Assembly: GCF_031143425.1 (NCBI RefSeq)
Contig: NC_090444.1
Span: forward strand, 1,536,536,782 to 1,536,600,781
Length of the DNA stretch: 64,000 bases
Source of the DNA: Pleurodeles waltl
Lineage: Eukaryota; Chordata; Amphibia; Caudata; Salamandridae
Direction: 5' to 3'
Below, one piece after another: positions 9,884-22,554 of this stretch; the stretch's first letter is position 1; each line of letters begins with the position of its first letter. The notes under the pieces were generated by a model. That model was given only the letters and a program-made list of their open reading frames with translations, was not told the origin of the DNA and made no database searches. Both the position numbers and the translations under genes were made by a program.

Positions 9884-12266
9884 TTGAGATGGATGAGACC
9901 TAGTTTTGGATATGTCGTTTTAGATATATTGGGTAATAATATTCCTTCTGTAGGACTGTCGATGACTGATGTTAAAATTATGCTTTTGTCTACAGTAGTA
10001 GATAGGCTTGCAGTAGATAAAACAGAGTCATTTAAGGTAGGAAATGTAAAAATTGTACATATCAGAGATTGCTTTAGATATTGTCTTGGACAAAGAGGGC
10101 AGAGTTTGTAAAGCAGTAAAGACTCGGCGGTGTTGAACATATATCCCATATAATAGGAGACTTATTGGTTCTATTATTACTAATCTAGCTAATTTCTCGT
10201 ATGAGTTTACATCTTTTGGGGAACCTGGCTTATGGGAAACTGTAAGTTCTTGATTTAGCAGGTTAAGAAAGAGTTTTGGATAGGTTGGAGAGTAGATAGG
10301 TAATTAAGGTGGTAGTGATAAACAAACGATATTAACTTGTATAATAATCATAATGATTTGTGCAGTTGTTCTCTTTCTTTCACCAACATTTTCTGAGTGC
10401 ATTATTAGAAGATTTAGAAATAAGGCTAAACTTAAAAACAGGTTACAGAAGAGGAAAAGATCGATGGAAATGGAATTGGAAAGTTTCAAGGATCTTTCTC
10501 ATGACCATTTAAAAATGGTGAAGGAAACTTTGAAGAAGAAACTAAAGATAATGAAGTTTATGAACTAATGGCTGATTAAGAAACTGCATAAATGGGTTCA
10601 AGTGATTATTAAAAAGCAATTGGGGAGAGGGTTGTGAAAGGTTTTTATAAATGTGCGATTTTGGGTGACAATTTTTTTTAATTAATAAAGATTATCATAG
10701 TGAATATAGCTGTAACCAATTAATTTATATTGTTGCACTTAAAACAATTTCATTTGGAATTTTAGTGTTTTTGTGTAAATGTAGTTTAGTTATACCATAT
10801 TTTTGCAGTGACACCGTTTTATTAAAATAACTGCTATCTGATGTTCTTTACATCTTGCTCAATAACCCTCCCAAATAATGTTTCCTTGTGTGTTGTCTCA
10901 CAGTTTTCACAGGACACAGTTATGCCATTGGGTGTTTTCCTTAGAGAGCATGTGTTGAACATCTCTGGATTATGGTAATGCTGTGTAAGTTAACACAAGA
11001 TTTCCTCTGCCTTAGAAATGGGTTAATGCTTTATATTTTTATTGAAAATGTGGTTCTGATTCGTGCAATATGTGTTATCACTAGTCATGCCATGCTGAAT
11101 TCGCAGTACTTTTGATTACCCATGTGGAAATTGTGTATAAAAACCCTCGGTTTTGGGGGTGAGTGAGATACTTTCCCTGAGCTACTAGAGATGCTGTCCC
11201 ATTATTGAGAGACTTCATATTCTATTAGGGATTCTGTCTTTATGACATTTTGCTGCTTATTGGGACTAGGTATCATTTTTAATTTCTGACTATGTACTAT
11301 GTATCTGAGCCTTCATGGCATTGCATTCTTATTTTATGTATTGCCCGTTTTGAGATTTTTTAATAAAACCCTTTAACTTTTCTTCAACCTAGAACGCAGT
11401 CATTGAGTGGACTCAGTCAATTTTTTTAATTACTCTGTTATTTGTTGGGCCTGATGCCTTTTATTGCACGATCAAGGGAACTGGAGCAGAGATGCTGAAA
11501 GTAATTTGGGGATGATCAAAATATTGGGGGGCAGGTAAATATTGAAGTTCCCATAGAAGCAAGAATCTCTCTGACAAGCACAAGATGTCTGTCTTCAAAA
11601 TTCAACCACAATACATCTCAGTTGTGGCCTTCTTCAAGAACATTGTCTTATCAGTTTCATCTGCTTCTGTCAGGTGAAGGTTTTCAAATGCTTCCTGTGT
11701 CATTATGCAACAACTCATGTTCATGTCTATCAGCATTCATAACATCTAATCAGAAGTTTGTAATCCTTCTTTTATTTAGTAGATTGTTTCTTGTAGCATG
11801 ATACTCACCTGAAACAGTTTGCAGAGTGTTGTACAAAGAAAGTAGAAGCAGAAGACTTGCAAAATGTAGGGCTGATCAATACAACATGATATAAGTGCCA
11901 TATAGCATAAAGAGTAACAATTATGTTGCAACTAACAGGAAGTGATATCAGGGACCTTTACAATCAGGAGTAAAGTGAAAATACATGAACATAGAATGAA
12001 TCAGTGGCATAATAGAATCTTAGTCACAATTAGCTGAGAGAGCAGCATGGTTGAAAAACCTTGAACAGTTTGGGTAAGTAGGGAGCATACTTGCTGTATA
12101 AGTGATCAGTAAATGAAAAAGCAGCAAAACAGTTGTGGAAATCAATAGGCAACAGAATCAAACATGAATTGACATTGGCACAATAAAGATATAAATTGGG
12201 CTAAATATGGGTAAGGGACATCTAAAGGGGTTGAAGGCAAAGTGAATGAAGACGACGTTGAAAGAT
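9884..12266. other. unassigned stretch with one candidate old LTR
   Basis: AT-rich DNA. The longest frames (9761-10111 and 10353-10568 plus) show no family motif; the second gives a Lys-rich helix-like peptide but may be chance. From about 10879 to 11412 a TATAAAAA (near 11138) is followed 220 bp later by AATAAA (near 11361), then GTCATTGAGTGGACTCAGTCA. This is the spacing of a retroviral-type LTR, but I cannot fix its ends. Confidence 0.25.
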
Positions 12267-12269
12267 TAT

Positions 12270-12844
12270 GGGGGTCAAGAATGACGGAAGCACCGCCAAC
12301 AGGCTGGCGGTGCTTCATCTCCCATTCTGACCGCGGCGGTAAAGCCGCGGTCGCACCGCCGGGGCCGGCGGTGTCCCGGCGATTTTCCCCCGGCGGTGAT
12401 AATCCGCCAGGGCAGCGCTGCAAGCAGCGCTGCCCTGGGGATTATGACCCCCTTACCGCCAGCCTGTTTCTGGCGGTTTACACTGCCAGGAAGAGGCTGG
12501 CGGTAAGGGGTGTCCTGGGGCCCCTGGGGGCCCCTGCACTGCCCATGCCACTGGCATGGGCAGTGCAGGGGCCCCCTAACAGGGCCCCGGCCTGCTTTTC
12601 ACTGTCTGCATGGCAGACAGTGAAAAGCGCGACGGGTGCAACTGCACCCGTCTCACGGCCGCAACACCGCCAGCTCCATTTGGAGCCGGCTCCTGTGTTG
12701 CGGCCTCATTCCCGCTGGGCCGGCGGGCGCTAACATGATTAGCGCCCGCCGGCCCAGCGGGAATGTTGGAATGTGGGCTGCGTTATTGTGGCCGCATGGC
12801 GGACGCTTGGCGGTTCCCGCCTGACCAAGGTCAGAATGACCGCC
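12270..12844. mobile_element. Harbinger-type MITE (575 bp) with TAT duplication
   Basis: It starts GGGGGTCAAGAATGAC and ends GGTCAGAATGACCGCC, flanked by TAT on both sides (12267-12269 and 12845-12847), a 3-bp target duplication typical of PIF/Harbinger. The interior is GC-rich and made of nested palindromes (for example GGCAGCGCTGCAAGCAGCGC near 12410, GCCCATGCCACTGGCATGGG near 12541 and GCCGGCGGGCGC near 12719). Its termini match those of the 9.4-kb Harbinger element at 23386-32826. Confidence 0.85.
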
Positions 12845-12847
12845 TAT

Positions 12848-13599
12848 GTCTTTTTCACCATTAAATATTTTAATATGAGAAAACTGGTTGCAAAGGGAGA
12901 CACAAGGACAATGTGACTTAGCCCATCCATAATCTGAAGCACAGTGGAGAGAGCTGCACTGAAAAGCTACAAATACATCATGAGGTTTGGCTGCAAAATC
13001 CGTAGGTTTTCCTAAGAAATAGACGGTAAAATGCAGAATAATTGGGTTGTAGTATTTTAGGAGAACTTTAATCTCCGCGTTTCTAAATTAAGAAATTCAG
13101 AGTGAGAAATTATTTTTTAAGGGGAGTGGAGAACATCAGTATACCTGGCCCACCCCAAAAAGGGGCACAGATAGCTACACTGAGAACATAGGCAGGTTCA
13201 AGTGATGAGGCAGTGAGATTCAAATGTTACGAAGTGATTTACATTTTCAAAAAAGGGAAGAGGATTTTCCAGATTCTTTTAACATTTCTGAAGCAGAATC
13301 TGTGAAGTGTAGTATTCTGTTAAAAATTGGAGGTGGTTAAAATTGGAGGTGTAGAGAGCTCTTTTACTTTTGCAATTCAGTGTTTAAGAACTTCCAGCTA
13401 TAGACAGCTTCTCAAAGAGAGATCTAGGAAGTTGAAGGCTCAGAATTGTATAAGTGAGACATGCAGTTCGCATGGAGCAATGCACTCCAATCAGTACCAA
13501 GATAAGCAAAAGTAGGGATGATGTAGTCCTATGTTTTTTCTGGTAAGAAATCAGTTGACAACATGAAAAACATCCCACAATGAGGTAAGTCTTTTTTGA
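12848..13599. other. unassigned stretch
   Basis: No coding frame above chance and no terminal repeats are seen. It may be the 3' continuation of the decayed minus-strand LINE that follows. Confidence 0.3.
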
Positions 13600-14650
13600 T
13601 AGGCAGGTGAGGACGGAACCCCTTACTAGAGACAGATATTACCATGGCCTTGACTGCTACTTTTGGATCCTGAAGAGATCTTTTGTTTAAGAAGACGAAA
13701 TCTAAGTGACTTAGGATACCATGAATAGGATAATTGGGGTTTAGGTTAGTGCAAAAATGAAACGCAGGGATTTGTTATTAGTAGTCTATTTGGGGTGCTC
13801 TGCAGATTTGGGGATTTCAAATCAGAAAAGATGATTTCCAAGGTCAGATTCTAGGATATGAATAGGTGAATCTTATAAGCCTTTGCATTTAAGGTTACTT
13901 TGCTACATCTATGTGTGTATGTGTAATAAAGTAACTTCAAGGAGGTAAAAGAAATCAAATGAAGATTAATTTCTTGTGAAAGAACCCAACCACCAAAAAA
14001 CACCGGAAGACTGGTGCTGTTTCCAGCTGCTGCTTTCAATCTGCCCCACAACATTCACCATGACATACCAAAGGTCATAGTTTCAAAAGCGACTTTGACA
14101 TTCCATTACTCAGAGCAGCAACACATACCAAAGTATACAATGCAAAGAATATTTCATCTTAAGAATGGATTCTGAGGTATCCAATTTGAGATATACTTGG
14201 GGGCTGCTGGAATACTGATGAAACAAAATGGTGAGATCTTTCAGAAGTTAACTGAATGGCTCAACATAAAGAATGAATAGAAGGAGTGCTTAAAATGAAC
14301 CTCGTGGAAAAATATATGACATGGGGTAACATCAGAGAAGAAGTTCTTTAATTTTTGTATTAGTTGGGATTGCTGTCAGAGGTAAATATGGAAACATTTC
14401 TGGATGGGTTGCTTCCTCAATATCAATCTTATTTTTAAGAGTATTCAAGAGAATGTGATGGTCTACAATGTCAAACACTGCAGTCAAATACAATATGATA
14501 AGAAAATGGTAGTGGACTTAAAGGTGCAGGGGATTTTGTCAATCACTATTAATATGCTCATCCCAAAGTGTGGTCTGCCTTACAATTATAACATGGCGGG
14601 AGAGTCATTTTCCTAGATGTGATTATTTAGTTGAGAGGAAACACATTTTC
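13600..14650 (-). pseudogene. decayed L2/CR1-type LINE, reverse transcriptase remnant
   Basis: On the minus strand near 14520-14400 one reads, across small frameshifts, LTAVFDIVDHHILLNTL. This corresponds to the LDLSAAFDTVDH...LL block of LINE reverse transcriptase, which holds a catalytic Asp. Just before it (14600-14540) is GRPHFGMSILIVIDKI, matching the usual GFR.H.STETAL block. Further on (about 13730-13640) a frame resembles the region after the YADD motif. There are many stops and shifts. Outer limits are approximate. Confidence 0.45.
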
Positions 14651-15070
14651 AATACCGTAAGAAAGAAAAGATGGACCAAAGATGAAGAAGTAGCGATCAA
14701 CTTTATAGGAATAGAGGTAAGGTTTTTAAGGAGAAGTTTAACATGGTTTTGTTCAAGAAAGGATAATATGTACACCTTTGATGCAATCAGGTAAATCACC
14801 ATTATGGAGTTCGGAATTTGTGAGGTCCACAGATGTGGGAGAAAGGATTTCATACTATTTTTGAAAAGGAAATGAGGGACCAAGTAATCAGAATACAATA
14901 AAGGTTTCATGTCTGAGACTATTGAGGAGGATTTCTGCTCATGCACCTGTAACCTGCTCATCTCCAACTGCACAACATGCAAATGAATGCAGCTTTCCAT
15001 TACATATTTCAAGCAAATGCTTGTCAATGCTGGTTGAAAAGGATTTTTCCCTACCTGCTCTCTTCAGCAG
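14651..15070. other. unassigned stretch before the solo LTR
   Basis: No supported feature except AGCAG at 15066-15070, the left copy of the target duplication of the LTR that follows. Confidence 0.4.
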
Positions 15071-17189
15071 AGTTAGAAATGGGGTCTTAGGTTGGCAGTC
15101 AGGTTACCCCCTGTCCAAGCAAGGACCCTCACTCTAGTCAGGGTAAAGGAGAATCACCTTCAGCTAACCCCTGCTTGCCCCCTTGGTTGCTTGGCATGAG
15201 CAGTAGGCTTAACTTCAGAGTGCTAGGTGTAAAGTATTTGTACCAACACACACAGTAACTTAATGAAAACACTACAAAATGACACAACACAGGTTTAGAA
15301 TAATACAAAATATTTATCTAACCAAAACAAGACCAAAATGACAAAAATCCACAATACGCAAGTCAAGTTAAGTCAAGTTTAAACACGCACTTACACTGTT
15401 AGTGTGAAAATGTACCTTGGGTGCATCAAAAATACTCCAGCATGGGCGAGTGTGCGTCAAGAAGGGCTTGCGATTTGTCTATTTCACTCACAAGCGAGAC
15501 CTTGCGTTGTTTCTCCTTTCGTCTGGTCGGGCGTGTCGTTTCTTCTCTCTACAGGAGAGTGATGCGTCAATACGGTCAGCACTCTCGGGTCCGGGCAGGC
15601 CTTGCGTTGTTTTTATCCAGCCGCACGATGATCTGAAAACCACACAGTGCAGGTTGCGATCTCACCAGCCTCCGTCAGCGATGCTGCACGTCGTTTCTCC
15701 AACTCTGTGCGTTGATTCTTTGGTTGCGTTGCAGACGAGCGTTGATTTTCAGCCACGAAGTCGGTGGCACATTGAATTTTCAGCACCAGACCGGAGTCAC
15801 GTCGATCTTTTCCCCGCACGGCGTTCTGTGCGTGGATTTCTTTCTCTTAGGCTGCCAGCTTCTCCTTTCAGGGTCCCAGGAACTGGATGGGCACCACAGG
15901 GCAGAGTAGGAGTCTCTCCAGAGACTCCAGGTGCTGGCAGAGAGAGGTCTTTGCTGTCCTTGAGACTTCAAACAACAGGAGGCAAGCTATAAATCAAGTC
16001 CTTGGAGATCTTCACAAGATGGAAGGCACACAAAGTCCAGTCTTTGGCCTCTTACTCTGGCAGAAGCAGCACCTGCAGGATAGCTCCACAAAGCCCAGTC
16101 ACAGGCAGGGCAGCTCTTCTTCCTCAGCTCTTCTCCAGGCAGAGGTTCCTCTTGGTTTCCAGAAGTGTTCTAAAGTATGTGATTTTGGGTGTCCTTCGTA
16201 TACCCAATTTCTCCTTTGAAGTAGGCCTACTTCAAAGCAAAGTCTCTCTTGAATGTGAAATCCTGCCTTGCCCAGGCCAGGCCGCAGACACTCACCAGGG
16301 GTTGGAGACTGCATTGTGTGAGGGCAGGCACAGCCCTTTCAGGTGTGTGACCACTCCTCCCCCAGCACAGATGGCACATCAGGAGGTGCAACCAGCCCGA
16401 TTGTCAAACTGACCCAGACAGGGAATCCACAAACAGGCAGAGACACAGAAATAGTATAAGCAAGAAAATGCTCACTTTCTAAAAGTGGCATTTTCAAACA
16501 CACAATCTTAAAATCAACTTTACTAAAAGATGTATATTTAAATTGTGAGCTCAGAGACCCCAAACTCCATATGTCCATCCGCTACACTTTAATCAGATTT
16601 AAAGGTAGTCCCTATGTTAACCTATGAGAGGGACAGACCTTGCAACAGTGAAAAACGAATTTAGCAATATTTCACTGTCAGGACATTTAAAACACATTAC
16701 TATATGTCCTACCTTAACCATATACTGCACCCTGCCCTTGGAGCTAGGTAGGGCCTACCTTAGGGGTGCCTTAAATGTAAGAAAAGGGAAGGTTTAGGCC
16801 TGGCAAGTGGGTACACTTGCCAAGTCGAATTTACAGTTAAACCTGCACACACAGACACTGCAGTGGCAGGTCTGAGACATGATTCCAGAGCTACGTATGT
16901 GGGTGGCACAACTAGTGCTGCAGGCCCAATAGTAGCATTTGATTTATAGGCCCTGGGAACCTCTAGTGCACTTTACTAGGGACTTCCTAGTAAATCAAAT
17001 ATGCCAATCATGGGTAAGCCAACTACATACACATTTTTTAAAGGAGCACTTGCACTTTAGCACTGGTTAGCAGTGGTAAAGCGCCCAGGGTAACAAAAAC
17101 AGCAAAATCAGAGTCCAGCACAGATCAACAACCTGGGAAAAAGAGGCAAAAAGTTAAGGGCGACCACGCCAAGGATGAAAAGTCTAACA
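15071..17189 (-). repeat. solo LTR (2119 bp) of the gag-only element family, minus strand
   Basis: On the minus strand it begins TGTTAGACTTTTCATCC and ends CCATTTCTAACT (last base of the CTAACA end mutated). It is flanked by a perfect 5-bp duplication, AGCAG at 15066-15070 and 17190-17194, so it is a complete solo LTR made by recombination between the two LTRs of a full element. It shares the stem-loop (about 17049-17082), the CpG/GACGC-type block (about 15440-15830) and the terminal 300 bp with 4791-6793. Confidence 0.9.
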
Positions 17190-17199
17190 AGCAGTATAA

Positions 17200-17357
17200 C
17201 CCTTAATGTGCCCAACACAATTATTCCAATGTAATCAACATTTACCATGTCAGGTGGCTAAATGGCATTTCAGGAATTAGCCCTTATGTGCCCAACACAA
17301 TTATTCCAGTGCAATCAACATATATCATGCCAGGTGGCTACATTTGCATTTCAGGAG
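17200..17357. repeat. two-copy tandem repeat of about 80 bp
   Basis: CCTTAATGTGCCCAACACAA and CCCTTATGTGCCCAACACAA start two copies (17200 and 17281). Both continue ATTATTCCA, ATCAACAT and CAGGTGGCTA with scattered differences. Confidence 0.8.
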
Positions 17358-17536
17358 CAAAGATATATTATTAAATTAGTTAGCATCTGCATACTAACCT
17401 ATGCTTAGTCAAGCAAACAAGGAATGATGCTGATCCTTGCCCACTGCTGCACCCTGACTGCCACTGAACCAAAAAGTTAACAAAGTTTGTATGTCAGAAT
17501 ACTGAGGTAGAAAGGTTTAATCTAAATAAATATTAA

Positions 17537-18121
17537 GGACCAGATTTACTAAAAAGTCATGCAATGAAATGCGGCAGGACAACTTGCTGTACTACGTGAT
17601 GAGGATAGCGCCAGAATGCTGCCTAGTGCCAATATAGGCATTTTTGCACCTTGATGCATGGGTGTCTGCGTTACAGGAAGGATTGTTTTGTGCAGGAAGG
17701 GACACCATTCTGCACAAAACCAATCCTCAAAGCCATTTTCCTCTTTCTAAGTGTGCTGCACACAAAGAAAAAGGAAAGAATGAGGCGAAATAAACATATT
17801 TGACTTCATTACGCCTCTGTTGGGAAGGCATTCAAATTTGAGGCTTTCCCAGGTTTACTATTCTTAGAAAATCAGGGAGTGTGCCAAAATCGATGGGTAG
17901 ATGTGTGGGAACACCCAAGTTCCAACCATGTAACATCTTACTGGTACAGACTAAAACAAGGCATCAACTTGGTGGTCCTGCATTACTGTAAATATACTAA
18001 GCTAGCCAGAGCCACATAAAGAGGCTTTGCGTGGCCTAGTAAATCTGACTAATGAGCTTGCATTAATTTGTATCACCTTGTGCGACGCAAGGGCAATGCA
18101 AGCCCTTAGCAAATCTGGGCC
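17537..18121. mobile_element. Harbinger-like MITE with CAGATTTACTAA ends
   Basis: The left end GGACCAGATTTACTAA and the right end (read inward) GGCCCAGATTTGCTAAGG are inverted. Flanks are TAA on the left and TAC on the right, a possible 3-bp duplication with one change. The interior is not coding. Confidence 0.6.
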
Positions 18122-18990
18122 TACTAGTCAACTATTGACTCCCAATGATTGTCAAGGTAAGTACATATAAGTCTAGATTAGATTTTTTAACATTAAAGTT
18201 GCTTGCTTTGACAATTTATATATATTGTCGATGTACGTTGATGGGAAATTAAGGACAGAAAATCTATAATTGCCCAAATATACTTACATTGAAAATATTG
18301 TGGATGTACATATTTTGCTTTTGATTGTCTTGAAGGTCGATTTTAAAATCTCAATATTGTGATCGACCATACTGCTGTGAAGAGCACTCTAGAGCACTTC
18401 AGAGATCCCACCATATTTCCTAAACATTACTGCCTATCCTCATACCACTTCCCACTTCCTTGCTATCTCAGAGCTTTAAAAGACACTGACAAAGTGGTCC
18501 TAAACTGATACGAGGACAACAACTGATACCTGGGTTTCAGAGTGAAAATGAGTGCTGACCACAGTGGCTCTCTCATTCATATTCAAGGTGTCAGTTTTAA
18601 CTGTGTGCTAAACTGAGTACATCTGTGAAAAGAGTTGCAGGTTTCTTTTATTTCTATTTAATCAGCATATGCATAATTATTTAAAAAATACATTAAGACA
18701 TATCTGCAGTAAAATATCAATATAGTGTCCATATCTAGAATATCCAGCATTGGTAAACCAACCTCTTTTCTATCCCTTGTTCCGGTATCTGATTGACATT
18801 TGCCCAGATATTGATAAAATTATTACTTGCCCCATTCTGTAGTCTTTGCAAAAGTTTTTGTATCCTAAATGTCAACATCCTATCAACAAAAGTCCAAAAT
18901 TCAGTAGCTCTGATGATGTCCGCAGCTGGGTTATACCTGATCTAGTTATCAACACAGATTTTGACACAAATTTTCAGAATTCCTTCCAGA
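18122..18990. other. unassigned AT-rich stretch
   Basis: No coding signal, repeat or terminal structure recognised. Confidence 0.4.
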
Positions 18991-19430
18991 GGGCCTCATT
19001 ACGACTTTGGCGGTCCTAAAAATGGACTGCCAAAGCCATGGGGAGAAGGCCACCATCATAACTGTGTCATCCCCTTGAGCGTATTACAATTTTCCCACCG
19101 GGCTGACCAGCAGAAACATTGTAATATCCGTTTCTGCCAGGCTGACCGGTGGGAACAGTGCTAGAATTTTGGCCTCATCTCCTTTTTTAAGGGACCCAAG
19201 GCTAATATCCAGTCAGCAAGGAGGTGGTGAGTTCAGCGCCGCCCTGGCTGGTTACATCTCTGTGACTGCCGTCACCCCGTCAGGAACAATGTTCCTGGTG
19301 GGAACGGTAGTTTCCTCGTTGGTCCGCCCGCCAGGGATGTAATGTGGCGGTCGGACCGCCACAGTTGTGACGGTCTGACCGCCACCGTGAAACTGCCAGT
19401 CCTAGGACCAACAGCAATATAATAAGGCCC
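18991..19430. mobile_element. Harbinger-like MITE, GGGCCTCATTACGA type
   Basis: It starts GGGCCTCATTACGACTTTGG and ends AATATAATAAGGCCC. The interior is rich in GGCGGTC and GACCGCC words and palindromes (around 19330-19395). The duplication is not clear (AGA / AAA). Confidence 0.6.
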
Positions 19431-19996
19431 AAAGTCCTTTTGATAGGTTCAGTTCAGATAGGTTCAGTGATACCAACGAAGTTATCTGTAGCCTTCTTGT
19501 TATATTTACTGTTTAAAGTGTGCAAGGCTAACGCAACACAATATTTGCTATAGAATTTTCCTAATTTTCGTCTCTGCTGTGACCCTAAAGTACTGATCAT
19601 GACAGTAAAAACAGCCAAATGGCAATCCTAGCTGTTGCTTGGCTCAGAGAGTCTGGTACATATATGATAATGACCCTACAACATTCAAAGAAGTGTATTT
19701 TTTTTTTATAATTCTTTCAGTAGCATGTTATATTATGCCATTGCCTTGGGTGCCAGTTGCTAGAAGTGATAGATTCTAATGATGAACTTAGAAACATCCC
19801 TCTATTCAGTGACTGGATAAGGTTCTATAATGATAACTGAGTTGTAAAGCATACAGTTTGCTATATTTTCTGAGGGAAGAGCCTCTGAACCGCTCCGTTG
19901 TAGCGGTCAGGCTTGCTTGCTACATGCAGTATGGGGGCTGGTCTGACAAGATTTTCCAGGGCTACTTTTTGTTTCCAGTCTGGACCTGTATACTAT
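19431..19996. other. unassigned stretch
   Basis: Nothing recognisable. Confidence 0.4.
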
Positions 19997-20152
19997 TGCC
20001 CATATTTATACTTTTTTAGCGCCGCATTTGCGTCGTTTTTTGACGTAAAATCGGTGCAAACTTACAAAATACAATTGTATTTTGTACGTTTGCGCCGCTT
20101 TTGCGTCAAAAAGCGGCGCAAATGCGGTGCAAAGAAAGTATAAATATGGGCC
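19997..20152. mobile_element. short palindromic MITE (156 bp), CCCATATTTATACTTT ends
   Basis: The two ends, GCCCATATTTATACTTT and (inverted) GCCCATATTTATACTTT, are near-perfect. The arms extend inward through GCGCCGCATTTGCG, so the whole element folds as one hairpin. It is flanked by TAT (19994-19996 and 20153-20155). Confidence 0.8.
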
Positions 20153-20370
20153 TATATATTTAGTTAGGCTAGCCATCTTTGACTGTGTACTGATATGTGC
20201 ATCTTCTATTTCTGAGTTGTGCAATTCTAACCCTGAAACACACAAGAAACTACAACAGTTTGATTTAACTTTTCGATTATTGCAACTAGGGCAGCTTACT
20301 TTTAATTTCTTCCACCTATGTAAGCATATTACAGAAGAGCTGCAAAGCTCTTTCTCTGTGACAATGCATA

Positions 20371-22554
20371 TGTTAGATCTGACAGCCTTAGGGTGGTCAC
20401 CCCAAACTTTTTGCCGGCCTCCCCTCCGTTTTTTGAGACAGTTTTTGCTGGTTTTAGGACTCTGCGCACATTACCACTACAACCAGTGCTAAAGTGCACA
20501 CACTCTCTCCCTTAAAACATGGTGACATTGCCTCATACCAAAATGGCATATTCAATTCACATGTAAGTCCCTAGTAAAGTGGACTGCATGTGCCCAGGGT
20601 CTGTAAATTAAATGCTACTAGTGGGCTTGCAGCACTGATTGTAACTCCCACAGAAGTAGCCCCTTAACCATGTCTCAGGCCTGCCATTGCAAGGCGTGTG
20701 AATGAAGTTTCACTGCCACTTCGACCTGGCATTTAAAAGTACTTGCCAAGCCTCAAACTCCCTTTTTCTACTCATAAGTCACCCCTAAGGTAGGCCCTGG
20801 ATAACCCACAGTGCAGGGTGCTATGTAGGTAAAAGGCAGGACATATACCTGTGTGTTTTATATGTCCTGGTAGTTGAAAACTCCTAAATTCGTTTTCCAC
20901 TGCAGTGAGGCCTGCTCCTTTCATAAGCTAACATTAGGGCTACCCTCATATACTGTTTGAGTAGTAGGTTCTGATCAGAAAAGGGAAGACAGGTCATATT
21001 TAGTATGGCCAGAATGGTAGTACAAAACACTTCTGACTGGTAAGGTTGGATTTTATATTACTATTTTAGAAATGCCACTTTTAGAAAGTGAGCATTTCTC
21101 TTCACTTAAAATCCTTCTGTGCCTTACAGCCTGTCTCCAATCCAGGTCTGAGCTGGGCTATTTGACAGTTCCCTTGTGCATTTCACCCAGACAACCACAA
21201 ACACAGAATACTCAGTCATACCTGCACACATCTGCATACTGAATGGGTCTTCCTGGGCTGGAAGGGTGGAGGGCCTGACACTTACATTTCGAAGGACAGT
21301 GGCCTGCCCTCACACAATGGACTGCCAAACCCCCTACTGGGACTCTGGAAGACTGGGTTGTACTGAAAGGGGACCTTGTGCACTTCAAAACCACTATTTG
21401 AAGTCATCCCCATTTCAAAGGCACTTTTGGGTATATAAACTGGGTCCCTGACCCTACCAATGTAGACACTTCCTGGGACAGCCACTGTAACCTGCCAAGA
21501 GGAGATACCTGGCTGCCCAAAGAACTCACCTGGACTACTTTGCTGTGAAGGACTGCTGCCTTGCTGTTCCCCTGCTGCCTTGCTGGCCTCTAGCTCTGCT
21601 GAGAAGCGCCTTCCAAGGGCTTGGATTGAGCTTGCCTCCTGTGTCCTGAGGTCTCAAGGCCAAAAAGACTCACTTCTGCAAAGGAAATCCTTGTGTCACA
21701 AAAATCGACGCACAGCCTGCCGGAATCGACGCACAGCCTGCCTAGCAGTGAAGGAATCACTGCATCGCCGACAGGAACGACGCAGCCCGGCTCCCCGAGA
21801 GGAGATCGATGCAGCACCAGCATTGGGACGGGAACTTCGAGGCAGAGCCCACTGGATCGACACATCACTGAGCCAGTACATCGCAGTCCGGCTTCCTGCG
21901 GGAAGAATTGACGCAGCGCCTGCTGTGCGACAGAAACTCTGACACATCGCCCACCAGATCGACTCAGCACCTGTGACTTCATCCTGCACGCCCAGGATTT
22001 CCATGCATCGTCCCTGGGCATCAAAAGACCCTGCATCACAAAGGGGATTCAAGCCTGCACGCCGGAATTTGACGGAAAGTCCTTGCTGCGTGGAGAAGAA
22101 CTGTCTGTGTGTGCCTGGAAATCTGACACACTCCCTTCGTTTTCCACGCATCTCCTCCTCTGTGGTCTCCGTGCACATAATTTTGATGCATACCAGGTAC
22201 TTTTTGCTTGCTTTTAAAAACTTAAGACTCTTACTATTGTTATCAAAGTGATTTTTGAACTTGTGATTATCAAATCTTGATTGTTTTGACCTTAAGTTAT
22301 TCACATAAATATCTAATATTTTTCTAAAACTGTGTGGTGTATTTTTTGTGGTGTTTTCACTGTGTTATTGCATGATTTATTGCACAAATACTTTATACAT
22401 TGCCTTCTAAGTTAAGGCAGACTGCTCAGTGCCAAGCTACCAGAGGGTGGGCACAAGATAACTTGTATTGTGTGTGACTTACCCTGATTAGGATTGTGGT
22501 TCCTATTTGGACAAAGGTGTATGCCTCTGCCAACTAGAGACCCCATTTCTAACA
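20371..22554 (+). repeat. solo LTR (2184 bp) of the gag-only element family
   Basis: It begins TGTTAGATCTGACAG and ends CCCATTTCTAACA. Flanks are GCATA before and GTATA after, a 5-bp target duplication with one change. Shared landmarks with 4791-6793 include CCCCAAACTTTTTGCC (20400), the stem-loop (20466-20498), the TATA box (21432-21439), the TCGACGCA cluster (about 21705-21985) and the last 300 bp. It contains no internal region. Confidence 0.88.
21432..21439 (+). promoter_or_regulatory. TATA box of the solo LTR
   Basis: TATATAAA, at the position equivalent to TATAAAA in the 3' LTR at 5716. Confidence 0.5.

Noticed and set aside
10353..10568. 71-codon Lys-rich frame as a small gene
   Set aside because: No homology recognised, no supporting context, AT-rich background; kept only as a remark.
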